A DNA stretch of 64,000 bases from Chromatium weissei (lineage in GTDB: Bacteria > Pseudomonadota > Gammaproteobacteria > Chromatiales > Chromatiaceae): NCBI RefSeq assembly GCF_016583765.1, contig NZ_NRRR01000002.1:248001-312000 (forward strand), given 5' to 3'. This document shows, piece after piece, positions 18,797-28,659 of the stretch. Every line of letters starts with the position of its first letter. Position 1 is the stretch's first letter. The position numbers were made by a program, and so were the translations under genes. The notes beneath the pieces are model-generated. The model saw nothing but the letters and a program-made list of their open reading frames with translations. It had not been told where the DNA came from and made no database searches.

Positions 18797-21022
18797 TCAA
18801 TGCGCATTTCGAAATACTGCAACCGTTTCCCGCAATTCTCGCGCTTGATCTTTCAAACGTGCTGCTGCCGCCGTTGCGTGTTCAACTGATACGGCGTTAC
18901 GCTGTATCGTTTTATCCATTTGTTCAATGGCTTGCGTGACCTGCGTAATACTTGTGCCCTGATTGCGACTCGCCTCGGCAATATCCACGACAAGACCGAC
19001 CACCTGCTGAAATGCGCCAACAATGGCTTGCATCGTGTGTCCGGTGTCTTCAACCAACTGCGCTCCCGCATTCACGCGCACCACCGAATCGGCAATTAAC
19101 GCCTTGATTTCCTTAGCAGCATTCGCAGAACGTTGCGCCAAATTGCGCACCTCAGCAGCGACGACGGCAAAACCGCGTCCCTGTTCACCTGCTCGCGCCG
19201 CTTCAACTGCCGCATTAAGCGCCAAAATGTTGGTTTGAAATGCAATTGAATCAATGACACCGACAATATCAGCGATGTTTTTACTGGCAGTTTGAATCGC
19301 ACCCATCGTATTCACAACGCGAGTGACCAATTGACCACCAATCATCGCCTGTTCATTGGCATTGTGCGCAAATACGCTGGCACGTTTTGCATTCTCGGCC
19401 GTGTATTCAATTGACAATTGAAACGCATTTAGTGCTTGCGCAGTTTTTTGTAAACTATTCACCTGTTCTTCAGTGCGCTGCGACAAATCCATATTACCAG
19501 CCGCAATTTCTCCAGCAGCAGCGTTAATTGCAGCAGTGGTTGCGCTGATTTGTCCAACCAATTCGCGCAACTGTTCAACAGTCGTATTGGTATTCGCTTT
19601 CAGATCAGCAAATTGCCCGTGGTATTCAAATTCAATTGTTTGTGTTAAATCTGCCTGCGCCAAGGCTTTTAGAACATGCGCAAGATCATTAAACATTTGC
19701 GCAACAATTTCAGTGAGTTTATTCATACTAATCGCAAGATCGCGGAAAAAACCCTGCTTATCATTCAAACTCAACCGCTGATTAAAATCACCCAATGCCA
19801 CCGCAGTTAATAGCGCATCCAATTCACGCTCGGCCGCCACCTCAGCAGTGCGATCTAACCATTCAATGACCGTGCCCAAGCGTACACCTGCGCTATTCAA
19901 TACGGGATTAGCAATTAAGCGAAAATGCCGCTCACCAGTCGCCATCGATAGAGTATAGGTGTCCTGCAAATTTGCTAATAAAGGTTGCGAATGCAGCTTG
20001 GAATGAAAATCACTTAAATGATGTCCAAGTACATCATTTGCTTGAAAATTAGGTAATTTTTCTCGCAAATCATGTTGTGCGCTGTGCATCATGTGCGTGA
20101 ATGCCGTATTGATATAAATAATGGTGTCATCGTTATCAGTAACCATGATGCTGGTCGATGCTTTATCAAGTGCAATGGTAATACGCTGCATTGCATCAGA
20201 TGCGATTTTGTCGGCAATTGCGCGTGCAGTGAGATTGTGCTGCATGGTATTCAGTGCGCGCAGTAACGTACCGATTTCATCGCGGCGATGACTGTCAATG
20301 TGATTAGTGTAATCTCCATCACCGATGCGTTTGAATATCTGCACCACATTTAATAGCGGTTGTGCGACTATGCGCCGTGTCACCACTAATAAAACCACCA
20401 TGCCAATCACAAATAGTGCGCCAGCAATTAACAAACGATTGAATAACGTATTCAATAAAATCGCATCAATTCCTGCGAGGGAAATATCAACGCCAATGAC
20501 ATAATCAATGCCGTTGTTGGTGGTCACGGGAACAAAGATGGAGCGAAAATTACCCCATTGATCGCTGTATTGATCGTAGTGAATTTGTTTATCAACAAAA
20601 ACTGCTTTCAAGCCTTCACTGGCATCGTCATAAGAATCGAGAAAGCCGGGTAATTCACCGGCTTCTTTTTCTTCTTTAGTGTAGCTTGATGTTGTGAATA
20701 GAATCTGTTGATTTTTTTTGATTATCGTGTAGATATAAGCGATGTGTGTTTGTTCGGCAAATACCGATAAACGGTCAATCATCGATTGATAATCTGCGGG
20801 TGTAACCGAAGCATTAAGATTCAGTTGATTGTGATACACGTCGCCAATTAAACGCATTCCTTCGGCGCTGGTGAGTAACTTGGAGTCAATGCCATCAATA
20901 ATGGCACGCTTTTGTTCTTGATAGGTGTACGCTAAGAACACCGTTAACGTAATAAAACTCATCATCATCATGGCGAATAATAGCTTTGATGATAATCCCA
21001 TCGCTTGATTGTGACGCAGCAT
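18797..21022 (-). CDS. Methyl-accepting chemotaxis protein with periplasmic sensor, HAMP and PAS
   Basis: Transmembrane chemoreceptor. From the ATG at 21022 (741 residues): membrane helix [21 protein letters not shown], a periplasmic Cache-like region of about 150 residues, a second membrane helix ([19 protein letters not shown]), HAMP ([20 protein letters not shown]), a PAS domain ([23 protein letters not shown]), a second HAMP-like linker and an MCP signalling domain with tip [20 protein letters not shown]. No C-terminal pentapeptide for CheR. From the PAS domain on it closely matches the next gene, so the two are paralogues with different sensors. Ligand unknown. Confidence 0.92.
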   Translation of the reverse strand: MLRHNQAMGLSSKLLFAMMMMSFITLTVFLAYTYQEQKRAIIDGIDSKLLTSAEGMRLIGDVYHNQLNLNASVTPADYQSMIDRLSVFAEQTHIAYIYTIIKKNQQILFTTSSYTKEEKEAGELPGFLDSYDDASEGLKAVFVDKQIHYDQYSDQWGNFRSIFVPVTTNNGIDYVIGVDISLAGIDAILLNTLFNRLLIAGALFVIGMVVLLVVTRRIVAQPLLNVVQIFKRIGDGDYTNHIDSHRRDEIGTLLRALNTMQHNLTARAIADKIASDAMQRITIALDKASTSIMVTDNDDTIIYINTAFTHMMHSAQHDLREKLPNFQANDVLGHHLSDFHSKLHSQPLLANLQDTYTLSMATGERHFRLIANPVLNSAGVRLGTVIEWLDRTAEVAAERELDALLTAVALGDFNQRLSLNDKQGFFRDLAISMNKLTEIVAQMFNDLAHVLKALAQADLTQTIEFEYHGQFADLKANTNTTVEQLRELVGQISATTAAINAAAGEIAAGNMDLSQRTEEQVNSLQKTAQALNAFQLSIEYTAENAKRASVFAHNANEQAMIGGQLVTRVVNTMGAIQTASKNIADIVGVIDSIAFQTNILALNAAVEAARAGEQGRGFAVVAAEVRNLAQRSANAAKEIKALIADSVVRVNAGAQLVEDTGHTMQAIVGAFQQVVGLVVDIAEASRNQGTSITQVTQAIEQMDKTIQRNAVSVEHATAAAARLKDQARELRETVAVFRNAH

Positions 21023-21131
21023 GTTTACTGTTCTGGAAATGATTTGGTTAAAAAGTGTGCAGTTGTCAGTGAGCAATAAGAAATTGCTGCTGTACCAATA
21101 ATTGAAAACTGCACACCGATAATCTTTGTTT

Positions 21132-23795
21132 TTAAGAACGCACGTTTTGAATTGATGCGGATTTCATTTGAAAGACTGCAACTGTTTTATGCAGTTCTCG
21201 CGCTTGATCTTCCAAACTTTCCGCCGCCGCCGCTGCCTGTTCAACCAGTGCGGCGTTGCGTTGTGTGGTTTCATCCATTTGTCCAATAGAATTCGTGACT
21301 TGCGCCACATCAGCACTCTGTTCACGGCTGGCATCAGCAATTTCCGCAACCAGACTGACCACCTGCTGAAAGGAGCCAACAATGGCTTGCATCGTGTGTC
21401 CGGTGTCTTCGACCAGTTGCACTCCGGCATCGACTCGTGTCACCGAATCACTAATTAAGGTTTTGATTTCCTTGGCTGCATTGGCGGAGCGTTGCGCCAA
21501 ATTGCGCACCTCAGCAGCGACGACGGCGAAACCGCGTCCCTGCTCGCCTGCTCGGGCGGCTTCTACCGCTGCATTGAGTGCCAAAATGTTGGTTTGAAAG
21601 GCGATTCCGTCAATCACGCCGATAATATCTGCGATGTTTTTGCTGGCGATTTGAATCGCGCCCATCGTGTCCACGACACGCGCAACGAGTTGACCGCCTG
21701 TTTGTGCGCGCATATTGGCATCCTGTGCTAACGCGCTGGCACGTTTGGCATTGTCGGCAGTGTGTTGAATTGAAAGGTTAAAACTGTCGATAGTGCGTGC
21801 AGTTTTTTCCAAACTGCTGGCCTGCTCTTCCGTACGTTGGGATAAATCGGCATTGCCCGCAGCAATTTCGCTGGCTGCCGTGTTGATCGCGTCGGTGGCT
21901 TCGCTGATTTGACTGACCAAACTGCGCAGCCGGTCGACGGTGGCATTGGTGTCCGCTTTGAGATCAGCAAATTGCCCTTGATATTCGGATTCAATCGTGC
22001 GCGTTAAATCCGCTTGTGCCAATGCTTTCAATACGTTAGCTAAATCATCAAGAATTTGCGCGACGATGGCGGTCAGTTTATTCATGCCAACGGCGAGATC
22101 GCAGAAAAAGCCTTTCTTGCCATCCAAACTTAACCGTTGACTGAAATCGCCCAGCGCCACTGCTGACAACAGCGCATCCAATTCACGCTCGGCAGCGACC
22201 TCGGAGGTGCGATCTAGCCACTCAATCACCGTGCCCAGTCGCTCGCCCGCGCCGTTAAAGACTGGATTTGCGACCAGTTGGAAGTTGCGTCCGGCGGTAA
22301 TCATCGGTGTGCTGTAGGTTTCGCGCAGATTCGCCAATAAGCGCCGTTGATGCTCTGGATTGCGATGAAAATCGGTGAGACCGCGTCCGATTAAGGCATT
22401 GGCATCGAAGTTGGGCAGCTCGTGACGCAAATCATTTTGGGCAGCGCGCATCATGCGGGTAAAGGCAGCGTTGACATAAATCAGCGTGCCGTCTTGATCG
22501 GCCACCATCATGCTGGTCGATACTCGATCAAGAGCACTGGTGATGCGTCGCATGGCATCAGCGGCGGCTTGTTCTGTCGCAGTGCGCTCGGCGAGATCGT
22601 TTTGCATCACGTCCAACGCTCGCAGCAAGTTGCCGATTTCATCGCGGCGCGTGCTGTCGATGCGGCGGCTGTAATCGCCAGCGCCGATTTGCGCAAACAG
22701 ACGTTCCATGCACAACAGCGGTCGCGCCACCATTTGCCGCGTGACGAGCATCAATAATCCGCCAATCACCAGCAACAGCAGCCCGGATGCGGCTAACACG
22801 GTGTGACGCAGCGTCTCCGCGTCACGCGAAAACTCTTCCAAATACGCGCCACCGCCGATCACCCAATTCCAAGCGGAATAGTGTGCGTAGGTGGCAATCT
22901 TGAGACGCGGTGTAGTTTCATTTAACTCTTTGTTCAACCAAGGATATTGAGTCACGCCATCTTTCTGTTCGAGAATTTCACGAATAAATTCCCGCCCGTC
23001 AGCATCCTTCGTCGCCGCGATGTTTTGACCTTCCTTTGCTGGATGCACAATCAATGTGCCGTAACTCGTGCCGAGCTTGGCATCCAGCACATAAAAATAG
23101 CCTGATTCACCGATTTTCAAGGCGCGAATTTGCTGTTTGAGCGCCGCCAATCCTTCAGTGAAATCCACGCCAATAAACAGTGCGCCAATGACCTGTCCGT
23201 CGGTCAGCAGTGGCAGATATTTGGTCGTGTAATCGCGTCCGAACAGTGTGGCCTTGCCGGTGTACGGTTGACCTGCAATCAGCTTGGCGTAACCGGGATG
23301 CGTTTTACCGAGCAGCGTGCCCATCACGCGCTGCATTTGATCATTTTTCAGTGAAGTGGCAATGCGTACAAAATCATCGCCTTGCCGCACAAACACGGTG
23401 GCCACCGCGCCGGTTTGCGCGGTAAACGCATCAACAGCAGTCAAATCGAGATTGAGCACGTGCGCACCGTTGCGCAGCGTCGGTGTGCTCTGCTCGCCAA
23501 CGGTGACGGTTTGGCTGGAATCAAGCGTGAACGGCGCGGGAAATTGCGCCGCAAACACCTGCATCAGCCGATTTGCTTCCTGCCGTATCGCCCCGTCATA
23601 ACTTTCAATCATTCGCACGACAAGTTGCGTTTGCTGCTGAAGCTGCTCGATGCCTTTGCGCTCCAAAATAGAACGGGCATAAGCGGTTAGCCCCCAAGTG
23701 AGCGCCAGCAACAGCACGGCAGTCACACTAAACACGGTGGCTCCGAGCTTGAAGGCGAGCGACTGGGTGATACGTGATTTGGTCATGGTTGACAT
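21132..23795 (-). CDS. Methyl-accepting chemotaxis protein with Cache_3-Cache_2 sensor, HAMP and PAS
   Basis: Chemoreceptor of 887 residues. Membrane helix near residue 20, a large periplasmic double-Cache region of about 310 residues ([44 protein letters not shown] and [31 protein letters not shown]), a second membrane helix ([19 protein letters not shown]), HAMP, PAS ([23 protein letters not shown]) and the MCP signalling domain. The Cache_3-Cache_2 class usually binds organic acids. Start taken at MSTMTKS; MTKS nine bases on and a frame to 23819 are alternatives. It lies about 110 bp before its paralogue and no che genes are adjacent. Confidence 0.93.
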   Translation of the reverse strand: MSTMTKSRITQSLAFKLGATVFSVTAVLLLALTWGLTAYARSILERKGIEQLQQQTQLVVRMIESYDGAIRQEANRLMQVFAAQFPAPFTLDSSQTVTVGEQSTPTLRNGAHVLNLDLTAVDAFTAQTGAVATVFVRQGDDFVRIATSLKNDQMQRVMGTLLGKTHPGYAKLIAGQPYTGKATLFGRDYTTKYLPLLTDGQVIGALFIGVDFTEGLAALKQQIRALKIGESGYFYVLDAKLGTSYGTLIVHPAKEGQNIAATKDADGREFIREILEQKDGVTQYPWLNKELNETTPRLKIATYAHYSAWNWVIGGGAYLEEFSRDAETLRHTVLAASGLLLLVIGGLLMLVTRQMVARPLLCMERLFAQIGAGDYSRRIDSTRRDEIGNLLRALDVMQNDLAERTATEQAAADAMRRITSALDRVSTSMMVADQDGTLIYVNAAFTRMMRAAQNDLRHELPNFDANALIGRGLTDFHRNPEHQRRLLANLRETYSTPMITAGRNFQLVANPVFNGAGERLGTVIEWLDRTSEVAAERELDALLSAVALGDFSQRLSLDGKKGFFCDLAVGMNKLTAIVAQILDDLANVLKALAQADLTRTIESEYQGQFADLKADTNATVDRLRSLVSQISEATDAINTAASEIAAGNADLSQRTEEQASSLEKTARTIDSFNLSIQHTADNAKRASALAQDANMRAQTGGQLVARVVDTMGAIQIASKNIADIIGVIDGIAFQTNILALNAAVEAARAGEQGRGFAVVAAEVRNLAQRSANAAKEIKTLISDSVTRVDAGVQLVEDTGHTMQAIVGSFQQVVSLVAEIADASREQSADVAQVTNSIGQMDETTQRNAALVEQAAAAAESLEDQARELHKTVAVFQMKSASIQNVRS

Positions 23796-23874
23796 TCTCG
23801 GTATTTGATCATAAAGCACTGTTTTTATATGAAAAGTCGGTGAGAGAAAGCGATAATTCGCAACTCACACAAAC

Positions 23875-26214
23875 TTATTTTTGCACCTGCTGCGCCGCGC
23901 CCGCCCATAACCGTAACCCAATCAGAACGCTCATCAACAGCGCCAGCCCGCCGCCAATCCACCAACTCGCCATCAGCGGAGCGCGCTCAAAAATCGCCGT
24001 TTGATAAAAAATCATCGCAGTTAAAAAGGCAATTCCCGTCGTCCAGCAGCCAACGAAAATCGCCCACGCCGTGCCCGCCTCGCGCACAATCGCGCCAATC
24101 GTCGCCACACAGGGAAAATACAGCAACACAAACAACAGGTAAGCGAATGCGCCCGCCTGTCCGTCAAACCGCGCCGCCATCGCTCCGAACGTGCCGGTTT
24201 GCACGCCCTGCGTTTCTGCAGCTGTTTGCGCATCACTCAAATCGCCGACATTCAAACCCAGCGGATCGAGCAGCCGCGAGCCAAGTTCTCCTAAATTGTC
24301 CACAATTGACGCGCCAGCTCCGCGCAAATCCCGCCATAAATCAAAGGGTTCTGGTGCTGATTCCGGTGCTGGCGCGGCATCCATTGCCAAATCGCCGTAC
24401 AACGAATCGAGCGTGCCCACGATTACCTCTTTTGCCAGCACGCCGGAAAACACGCCGAGCACTGCGGGCCAGTTGTCATCACGAATGCCCATCGGCGCAA
24501 ACAGCGGAGTCGCCGCCCGACTCACCGCCGCGAGAATCGACTGATCTGCGTTTTGATTATTCAGGCTGCCGTCGCTGCCGATGGTTGCCAACAAATTGAG
24601 CGCCAGCACCATTACCACGATCACCTTGCCGGCCTCGCGCAGAAATAATTTGACGCGATCCCAAGTCCGTAGCAGCACGCCTTTGACGGTCGGCAGGTGA
24701 TACGGCGGCAATTCCATCAGCAGCCCCGAACTGTCGCCTTTTAACAGCGTGTGTTTCATCGCCAGCCCCGACAGAATCGCCACGGCAATGCCGGTGAGAT
24801 AAAGCACAAACACCAAGTTTTGTCCCGAATGCGGAAAGAATGCCGCAGCAAACAGCGCGTACACCGGCAGCCGCGCTCCGCACGACATAAACGGATTCAT
24901 CAAAATCGTCAGTTTGCGCTCGCGCTCACTTTCGAGCGTTCGCGTGGCCATCACTGCGGGCACGTTGCAGCCAAATCCGACGATCAACGGGACAAAGGCT
25001 TTGCCCGGCAAGCCGATGGAGCGCATGAACCGATCCATCACAAAGGCTGCTCGCGCCATGTAGCCGCTGTCTTCCAAAATCGATAACACGATGTATAGGC
25101 TGGCAATAATCGGAATAAACGTGCCGACAACCTGCGCTCCACCGCCGATGCCGTCAGCCAAAATCAGAATTAACCACTCGGGCGCACCGAGGTCGCCGAG
25201 CAGAACGCGCAGTCCGTCCACAAACAGCGCCTGTCCTGCCAAGTCGAAAAAGTCGATGAATGCGCCGCCGATGTTCATCGTGAACATGAACATCAGATAA
25301 ATCATCAATAAAAACAGCGGAATGCCAAACATTCGGCTCAACACCACGCGATCAATGCGATCCGACAGCGTGCGTCCGATGCGATGCGTTTGGCGCACCA
25401 CCCGCTGAAATAACGTGTGCGCATGACCAAAACGGGTGTCGGCAATGTGCAAATCCGCGTCTTCGCCGGTGCGTTCAGCGATTTGATGACGACCGAGCGC
25501 GGCGCGAGCCAACGCCGCTGCGCTCACCACGTCTTCAGCGATGGAATCGGCTTCCAATAATTTCAGTGCCAGCCACCGTGCCGTTGCCCGTTCCGGCACA
25601 TCGACCAGCAGCGGCAACAAATCGGCGATCACGGCTTCGACGCAATCGCCGTGCTCCAACGCCGTGCCCGCTGGCTCGCGTCCTTCGGCGACCGCCAGCA
25701 ATCGCGCCTGCAATTCAGTTAAACCTTCTTTCGTCACCGCCACCACCGCCACCACCGGACAGCCCAGCGCGGCGGCAAGCTGCTCGATGTCAATTTGAAT
25801 GGCGCGTTTACGGGCGATGTCCATCATGTTGAGGGCGATCACAATCGGCACGCCCATCTCCAGCAATTGCACGGTTAAATACAGATTGCGCTCCAAATTG
25901 CTGGCATCGAGCACGTTGACGATCACATCCGCATCACGACTGAGCAGATAATCTCGCGTCACCATTTCATCGAGCGAACTGGCATCCAGCGAATAAATTC
26001 CCGGTAAATCAATCACGCGCACGACGCGGCCGTCGAGTTCCAACGTGCCTTCTTTGCGCTCCACCGTGACACCGGGCCAATTGCCGGTCGTTTGACGAAT
26101 GCCCGTTAACGCATTGAATAACGCAGATTTTCCGCAATTCGGATTGCCGCCGAGCGCGATGGTTAACGGACGTGGCGAACTGAGTTCAGTAGCAACAGTA
26201 GCCATCATTAACAT
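23875..26214 (-). CDS. feoB: Ferrous iron transporter FeoB
   Basis: Inner-membrane GTP-dependent Fe(II) importer, 779 residues. The N-terminal G domain shows G1 GGNPNCGKS (residues 22-30), G3 DLPGIYSLD and G4 NMMD, followed by the helical GDI region. The membrane part has two Gate motifs, with VGFGCNVPAVMATRTLESERERKLTILMNPFMSCGARLPVYALF in the first. The start overlaps feoA by seven bases. No FeoC follows. The product would feed ferrochelatase, encoded divergently next door. Confidence 0.97.
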   Translation of the reverse strand: MLMMATVATELSSPRPLTIALGGNPNCGKSALFNALTGIRQTTGNWPGVTVERKEGTLELDGRVVRVIDLPGIYSLDASSLDEMVTRDYLLSRDADVIVNVLDASNLERNLYLTVQLLEMGVPIVIALNMMDIARKRAIQIDIEQLAAALGCPVVAVVAVTKEGLTELQARLLAVAEGREPAGTALEHGDCVEAVIADLLPLLVDVPERATARWLALKLLEADSIAEDVVSAAALARAALGRHQIAERTGEDADLHIADTRFGHAHTLFQRVVRQTHRIGRTLSDRIDRVVLSRMFGIPLFLLMIYLMFMFTMNIGGAFIDFFDLAGQALFVDGLRVLLGDLGAPEWLILILADGIGGGAQVVGTFIPIIASLYIVLSILEDSGYMARAAFVMDRFMRSIGLPGKAFVPLIVGFGCNVPAVMATRTLESERERKLTILMNPFMSCGARLPVYALFAAAFFPHSGQNLVFVLYLTGIAVAILSGLAMKHTLLKGDSSGLLMELPPYHLPTVKGVLLRTWDRVKLFLREAGKVIVVMVLALNLLATIGSDGSLNNQNADQSILAAVSRAATPLFAPMGIRDDNWPAVLGVFSGVLAKEVIVGTLDSLYGDLAMDAAPAPESAPEPFDLWRDLRGAGASIVDNLGELGSRLLDPLGLNVGDLSDAQTAAETQGVQTGTFGAMAARFDGQAGAFAYLLFVLLYFPCVATIGAIVREAGTAWAIFVGCWTTGIAFLTAMIFYQTAIFERAPLMASWWIGGGLALLMSVLIGLRLWAGAAQQVQK

Positions 26215-26498
26215 TCTGCCGTCGAATTGAGATCAGCAGTTTCCGCGGCTGGCGCGGTGACCTGCGGCGTGACCCATAATTTGTCGGCAATGCCCGCACC
26301 GACAGCAATGCGCGCTGCGCCAGTGGCGAGCACCAAACCCTGTCCGCGCCGCTGCACGATTTGCAACACGCTGCCTTGACGCAATCCCAAGGCGAGCAGG
26401 CGGCGGGTTAATTGATGTCCACCACGAATATCAGTCAATTGCGCTGAAGTGCCGTGTGGCAATTCGGAAAGTTTTATTAATTCAGTTGTTTGCGACAT
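26208..26498 (-). CDS. feoA: FeoA, SH3-like partner of FeoB
   Basis: A 96-residue SH3-like domain protein: LSELPHGTSAQLTDIRGGHQLTRRLLALGLRQGSVLQIVQRRGQGLVLATGAARIAVGAGIADKLWV. FeoA is needed for FeoB transport activity in studied bacteria. It is first in the feoAB operon; the overlap of seven bases with feoB suggests coupled translation. A possible Fur site lies just upstream. Confidence 0.95.
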   Translation of the reverse strand: MSQTTELIKLSELPHGTSAQLTDIRGGHQLTRRLLALGLRQGSVLQIVQRRGQGLVLATGAARIAVGAGIADKLWVTPQVTAPAAETADLNSTAEC

Positions 26499-26512
26499 AA
26501 TGCACTCAATTT

Positions 26513-26532
26513 TTATTAACAGTTAATGATAA
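26513..26532. promoter_or_regulatory. Possible Fur operator upstream of feoA
   Basis: TTATTAACAGTTAATGATAA contains the perfect inverted core ATTAAC-A-GTTAAT and a GATAA half-site, in the AT-rich stretch 15-35 bases before the feoA start. It resembles, but does not match, the 19-base Fur consensus; feoAB operons are commonly Fur-controlled. Confidence 0.35.
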
Positions 26533-26661
26533 AGAAATGGAGATTAAAAGCATAATCTGAACAGCACGGTTAAACGGCGATGCCGTTGCCTTTTACTGAC
26601 AACCAAATCAACAGTTTGTATTTTCACCTGCATCACTCCTACATTTATCGAGATTTTCGCC

Positions 26662-27765
26662 ATGTCCTTTGTGAATACCGCTGATTATCGTCACGACCGC
26701 CCAGAATGCCTTGGTATTTTGCTCGCCAATTTGGGCACACCGGACACGCCGAACGTGGCTGATGTGCGCCGCTATTTAGCCGAATTCCTGTGGGATCAAC
26801 GCGTTGTGGAAATGGCGCGACTGCCGTGGTGGTTGATTTTGCACGGCGTAATTTTGCGCACCCGTCCGAAACATTCGGCAGCCGCCTATCAATCGGTTTG
26901 GACAGCCGACGGATCACCGCTATTGGCAATTGCGCAGCGACAAGCCAATGCACTACAAGCACAATTGAATACGCAGTTTCATTCTGATGCTATTAAAATC
27001 GCATTAGGAATGCGCTATGGTAATCCTTCAATTGCCAGTGCACTCACTGAATTGCGCAATGCAAATGCACGACGCATTTTAGTCTTGCCGTTGTATCCAC
27101 AGTATTCTAGTTCAACCACAGCTGCCGTATTCGATGCCGTGACCACCGAATTACAACGCTGGCGCTGGCTGCCGGAATTACGCTTTATTAACCAATATCA
27201 CGATAATTCCAATTACATTGCCGCACTTGTCGCCAGCATTCGAGCGCATTGGAAAACACACGGTGTCGCAGAGCGACTACTCTTTTCATTTCACGGCATT
27301 CCACGCAAGTATTTCGATCTCGGTGATCCGTATTATTGCCAATGCCAAAAAACAGCGCGACTCGTGATTGAACAATTGGAATTGCCACCGGAACGCTGGT
27401 TTTTATCATTTCAATCGCGGCTGGGTAAACAAGAATGGTTGCGCCCCTATACCGACACCACATTAAATGAATGGGCAGCAGCAGGAATTAAATCGGTGCA
27501 AGTATTGTCGCCGGGGTTTTCCGCAGATTGTTTAGAAACGATTGAAGAAATCAATGAAGAAAATCGTCACCGCTTTATTGCGGCTGGCGGCAAAAACTAC
27601 AGCTACATTCCATGCCTAAATGATGACGCAGCGCATATTGAAATGCTGGCTAATTTAGTGATTCAGCATTGCAGCGGCTGGCCAGAAATCACTGCAACTG
27701 CAGTTGATAAGAATGAATTGATACAGCGTTGCGAATGGGCACGCGCATTGGGTGCGGAGTATTAA
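26662..27765 (+). CDS. hemH: Ferrochelatase
   Basis: Inserts Fe(II) into protoporphyrin IX in the last step of haem b synthesis. The 367-residue protein has LGILLANLGTPDTPNVADVRRYLAEFLWDQRVVE at the start, the metal-binding His in LLFSFHGIPRKYFDLGDPYYCQCQKTARLV and the Glu region SPGFSADCLETIEEINEENRHRF. It is longer than average because of a C-terminal tail. It is divergent from feoAB, which would supply its iron. Its stop codon is the first part of a palindromic repeat. Confidence 0.97.
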   Translation: MSFVNTADYRHDRPECLGILLANLGTPDTPNVADVRRYLAEFLWDQRVVEMARLPWWLILHGVILRTRPKHSAAAYQSVWTADGSPLLAIAQRQANALQAQLNTQFHSDAIKIALGMRYGNPSIASALTELRNANARRILVLPLYPQYSSSTTAAVFDAVTTELQRWRWLPELRFINQYHDNSNYIAALVASIRAHWKTHGVAERLLFSFHGIPRKYFDLGDPYYCQCQKTARLVIEQLELPPERWFLSFQSRLGKQEWLRPYTDTTLNEWAAAGIKSVQVLSPGFSADCLETIEEINEENRHRFIAAGGKNYSYIPCLNDDAAHIEMLANLVIQHCSGWPEITATAVDKNELIQRCEWARALGAEY

Positions 27766-27918
27766 ATCCCCCCTAACCCCCCTTTTTCTAAGGGGGGAAA
27801 AAGAAGTGCATCTTTTTCAAAACGGGGAACAGAAAAACTTCTTTAGTAAATGGAAAAAGAAAGCCTCTTTAGCGAATGGAAAAATAAAGCCCCCTTTAGC
27901 AAAGGGGGTTGGGGATTT
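27764..27918. repeat. Composite C/G-rich palindromic repeat (copy 3, after hemH)
   Basis: Begins AAATCCCCCCTAACCCCCC right at the hemH stop and ends GGGGGTTGGGGATTT. The interior has about four degenerate units of 20-35 bases containing AAGGGGG, CTTTAGTAAATGG and CTCTTTAGCGAATGG motifs. The structure is the same as copy 1, but the interior is more worn. It fills nearly all of the space between hemH and the next gene. Confidence 0.88.
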
Positions 27919-27924
27919 GAAAAT

Positions 27925-28659
27925 ATGGCACATCTTTATTTTTTACTTGGATTGGGTTTTATCGTATTCATTGCGCTGGCATGGCAAATATGGCGATTAA
28001 CAATCAATTGGTTATATCCGCCTTATTGCGCGGATAACCTATTATTCACTCCATCTCAGCGTCAATTAAAAGCCGCGTTAGAACAAGCAGTTGGAAATCA
28101 TTATCGAGTTTATGGACGAATTCGCGTGGCGGATGTCATTGGATTGCGCGGGCGATTGACGCGCCGTGAACAGGAGAATGCGTTAGCGCGATTGGATGGA
28201 TTGAGTTTTGACTTTCTGCTGTGTACTCCAGAAACCTCCGCATTGGTTGGCGCAATTGCGTTGGTTTCGCCTTCGCATTGGCCAGGTGACCTATTGCGCC
28301 AACGTCGTTTACGCCAAATTTGCGCAGCAGCGGCATTGCCATTGCTGTGCATTGAAAAACGCGATGTGTATTCAGTGACTGAAATGACTGCGCAAATTTT
28401 TTCAATGCTACAACTGCATTGGTTGGATACCGTGCCGAATGAAAAAGTAGTGAATGCACTCAATGCCGCACCGGCGATAATGACGAACGATGAAGAATGG
28501 AATGATCGACCAGTCATTGAACGCCGCGAGCCATTGCTATCTATTGATCACGACAGCGTATTGGAGCCAAAGCTGACGCTCATAGTGAATACAGCAATAG
28601 AAATAAACGATGAAATGCCGTGTGTGATAGCGGAAAAGCGAAGTCGCTGGCGCAGTTAA
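27925..28659 (+). CDS. Membrane-anchored DUF2726 protein
   Basis: A 244-residue protein with one N-terminal membrane helix (HLYFLLGLGFIVFIALAWQIW) and a cytoplasmic DUF2726 domain: FTPSQRQLKAALEQAVGNHYRVYGRIRVADVIG, FDFLLCTPETSALVGAIALVSPSHW, RRLRQICAAAALPLLCIEK. DUF2726 has a restriction-endonuclease-like fold, but the usual acidic catalytic residues are hard to find here: the AIEL-D position reads AIALVSPSHW, so it may be inactive. A longer frame from 27850 would read out of the repeat and is rejected. Function unknown. Its TAA shares the palindrome TTAA with the stop of the convergent gene. Confidence 0.75.
   Translation: MAHLYFLLGLGFIVFIALAWQIWRLTINWLYPPYCADNLLFTPSQRQLKAALEQAVGNHYRVYGRIRVADVIGLRGRLTRREQENALARLDGLSFDFLLCTPETSALVGAIALVSPSHWPGDLLRQRRLRQICAAAALPLLCIEKRDVYSVTEMTAQIFSMLQLHWLDTVPNEKVVNALNAAPAIMTNDEEWNDRPVIERREPLLSIDHDSVLEPKLTLIVNTAIEINDEMPCVIAEKRSRWRS

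Noticed and set aside
27850..27924. Longer N-terminus for the DUF2726 protein
   Set aside because: It would be translated from the palindromic repeat; the ATG at 27925 directly precedes the membrane helix.
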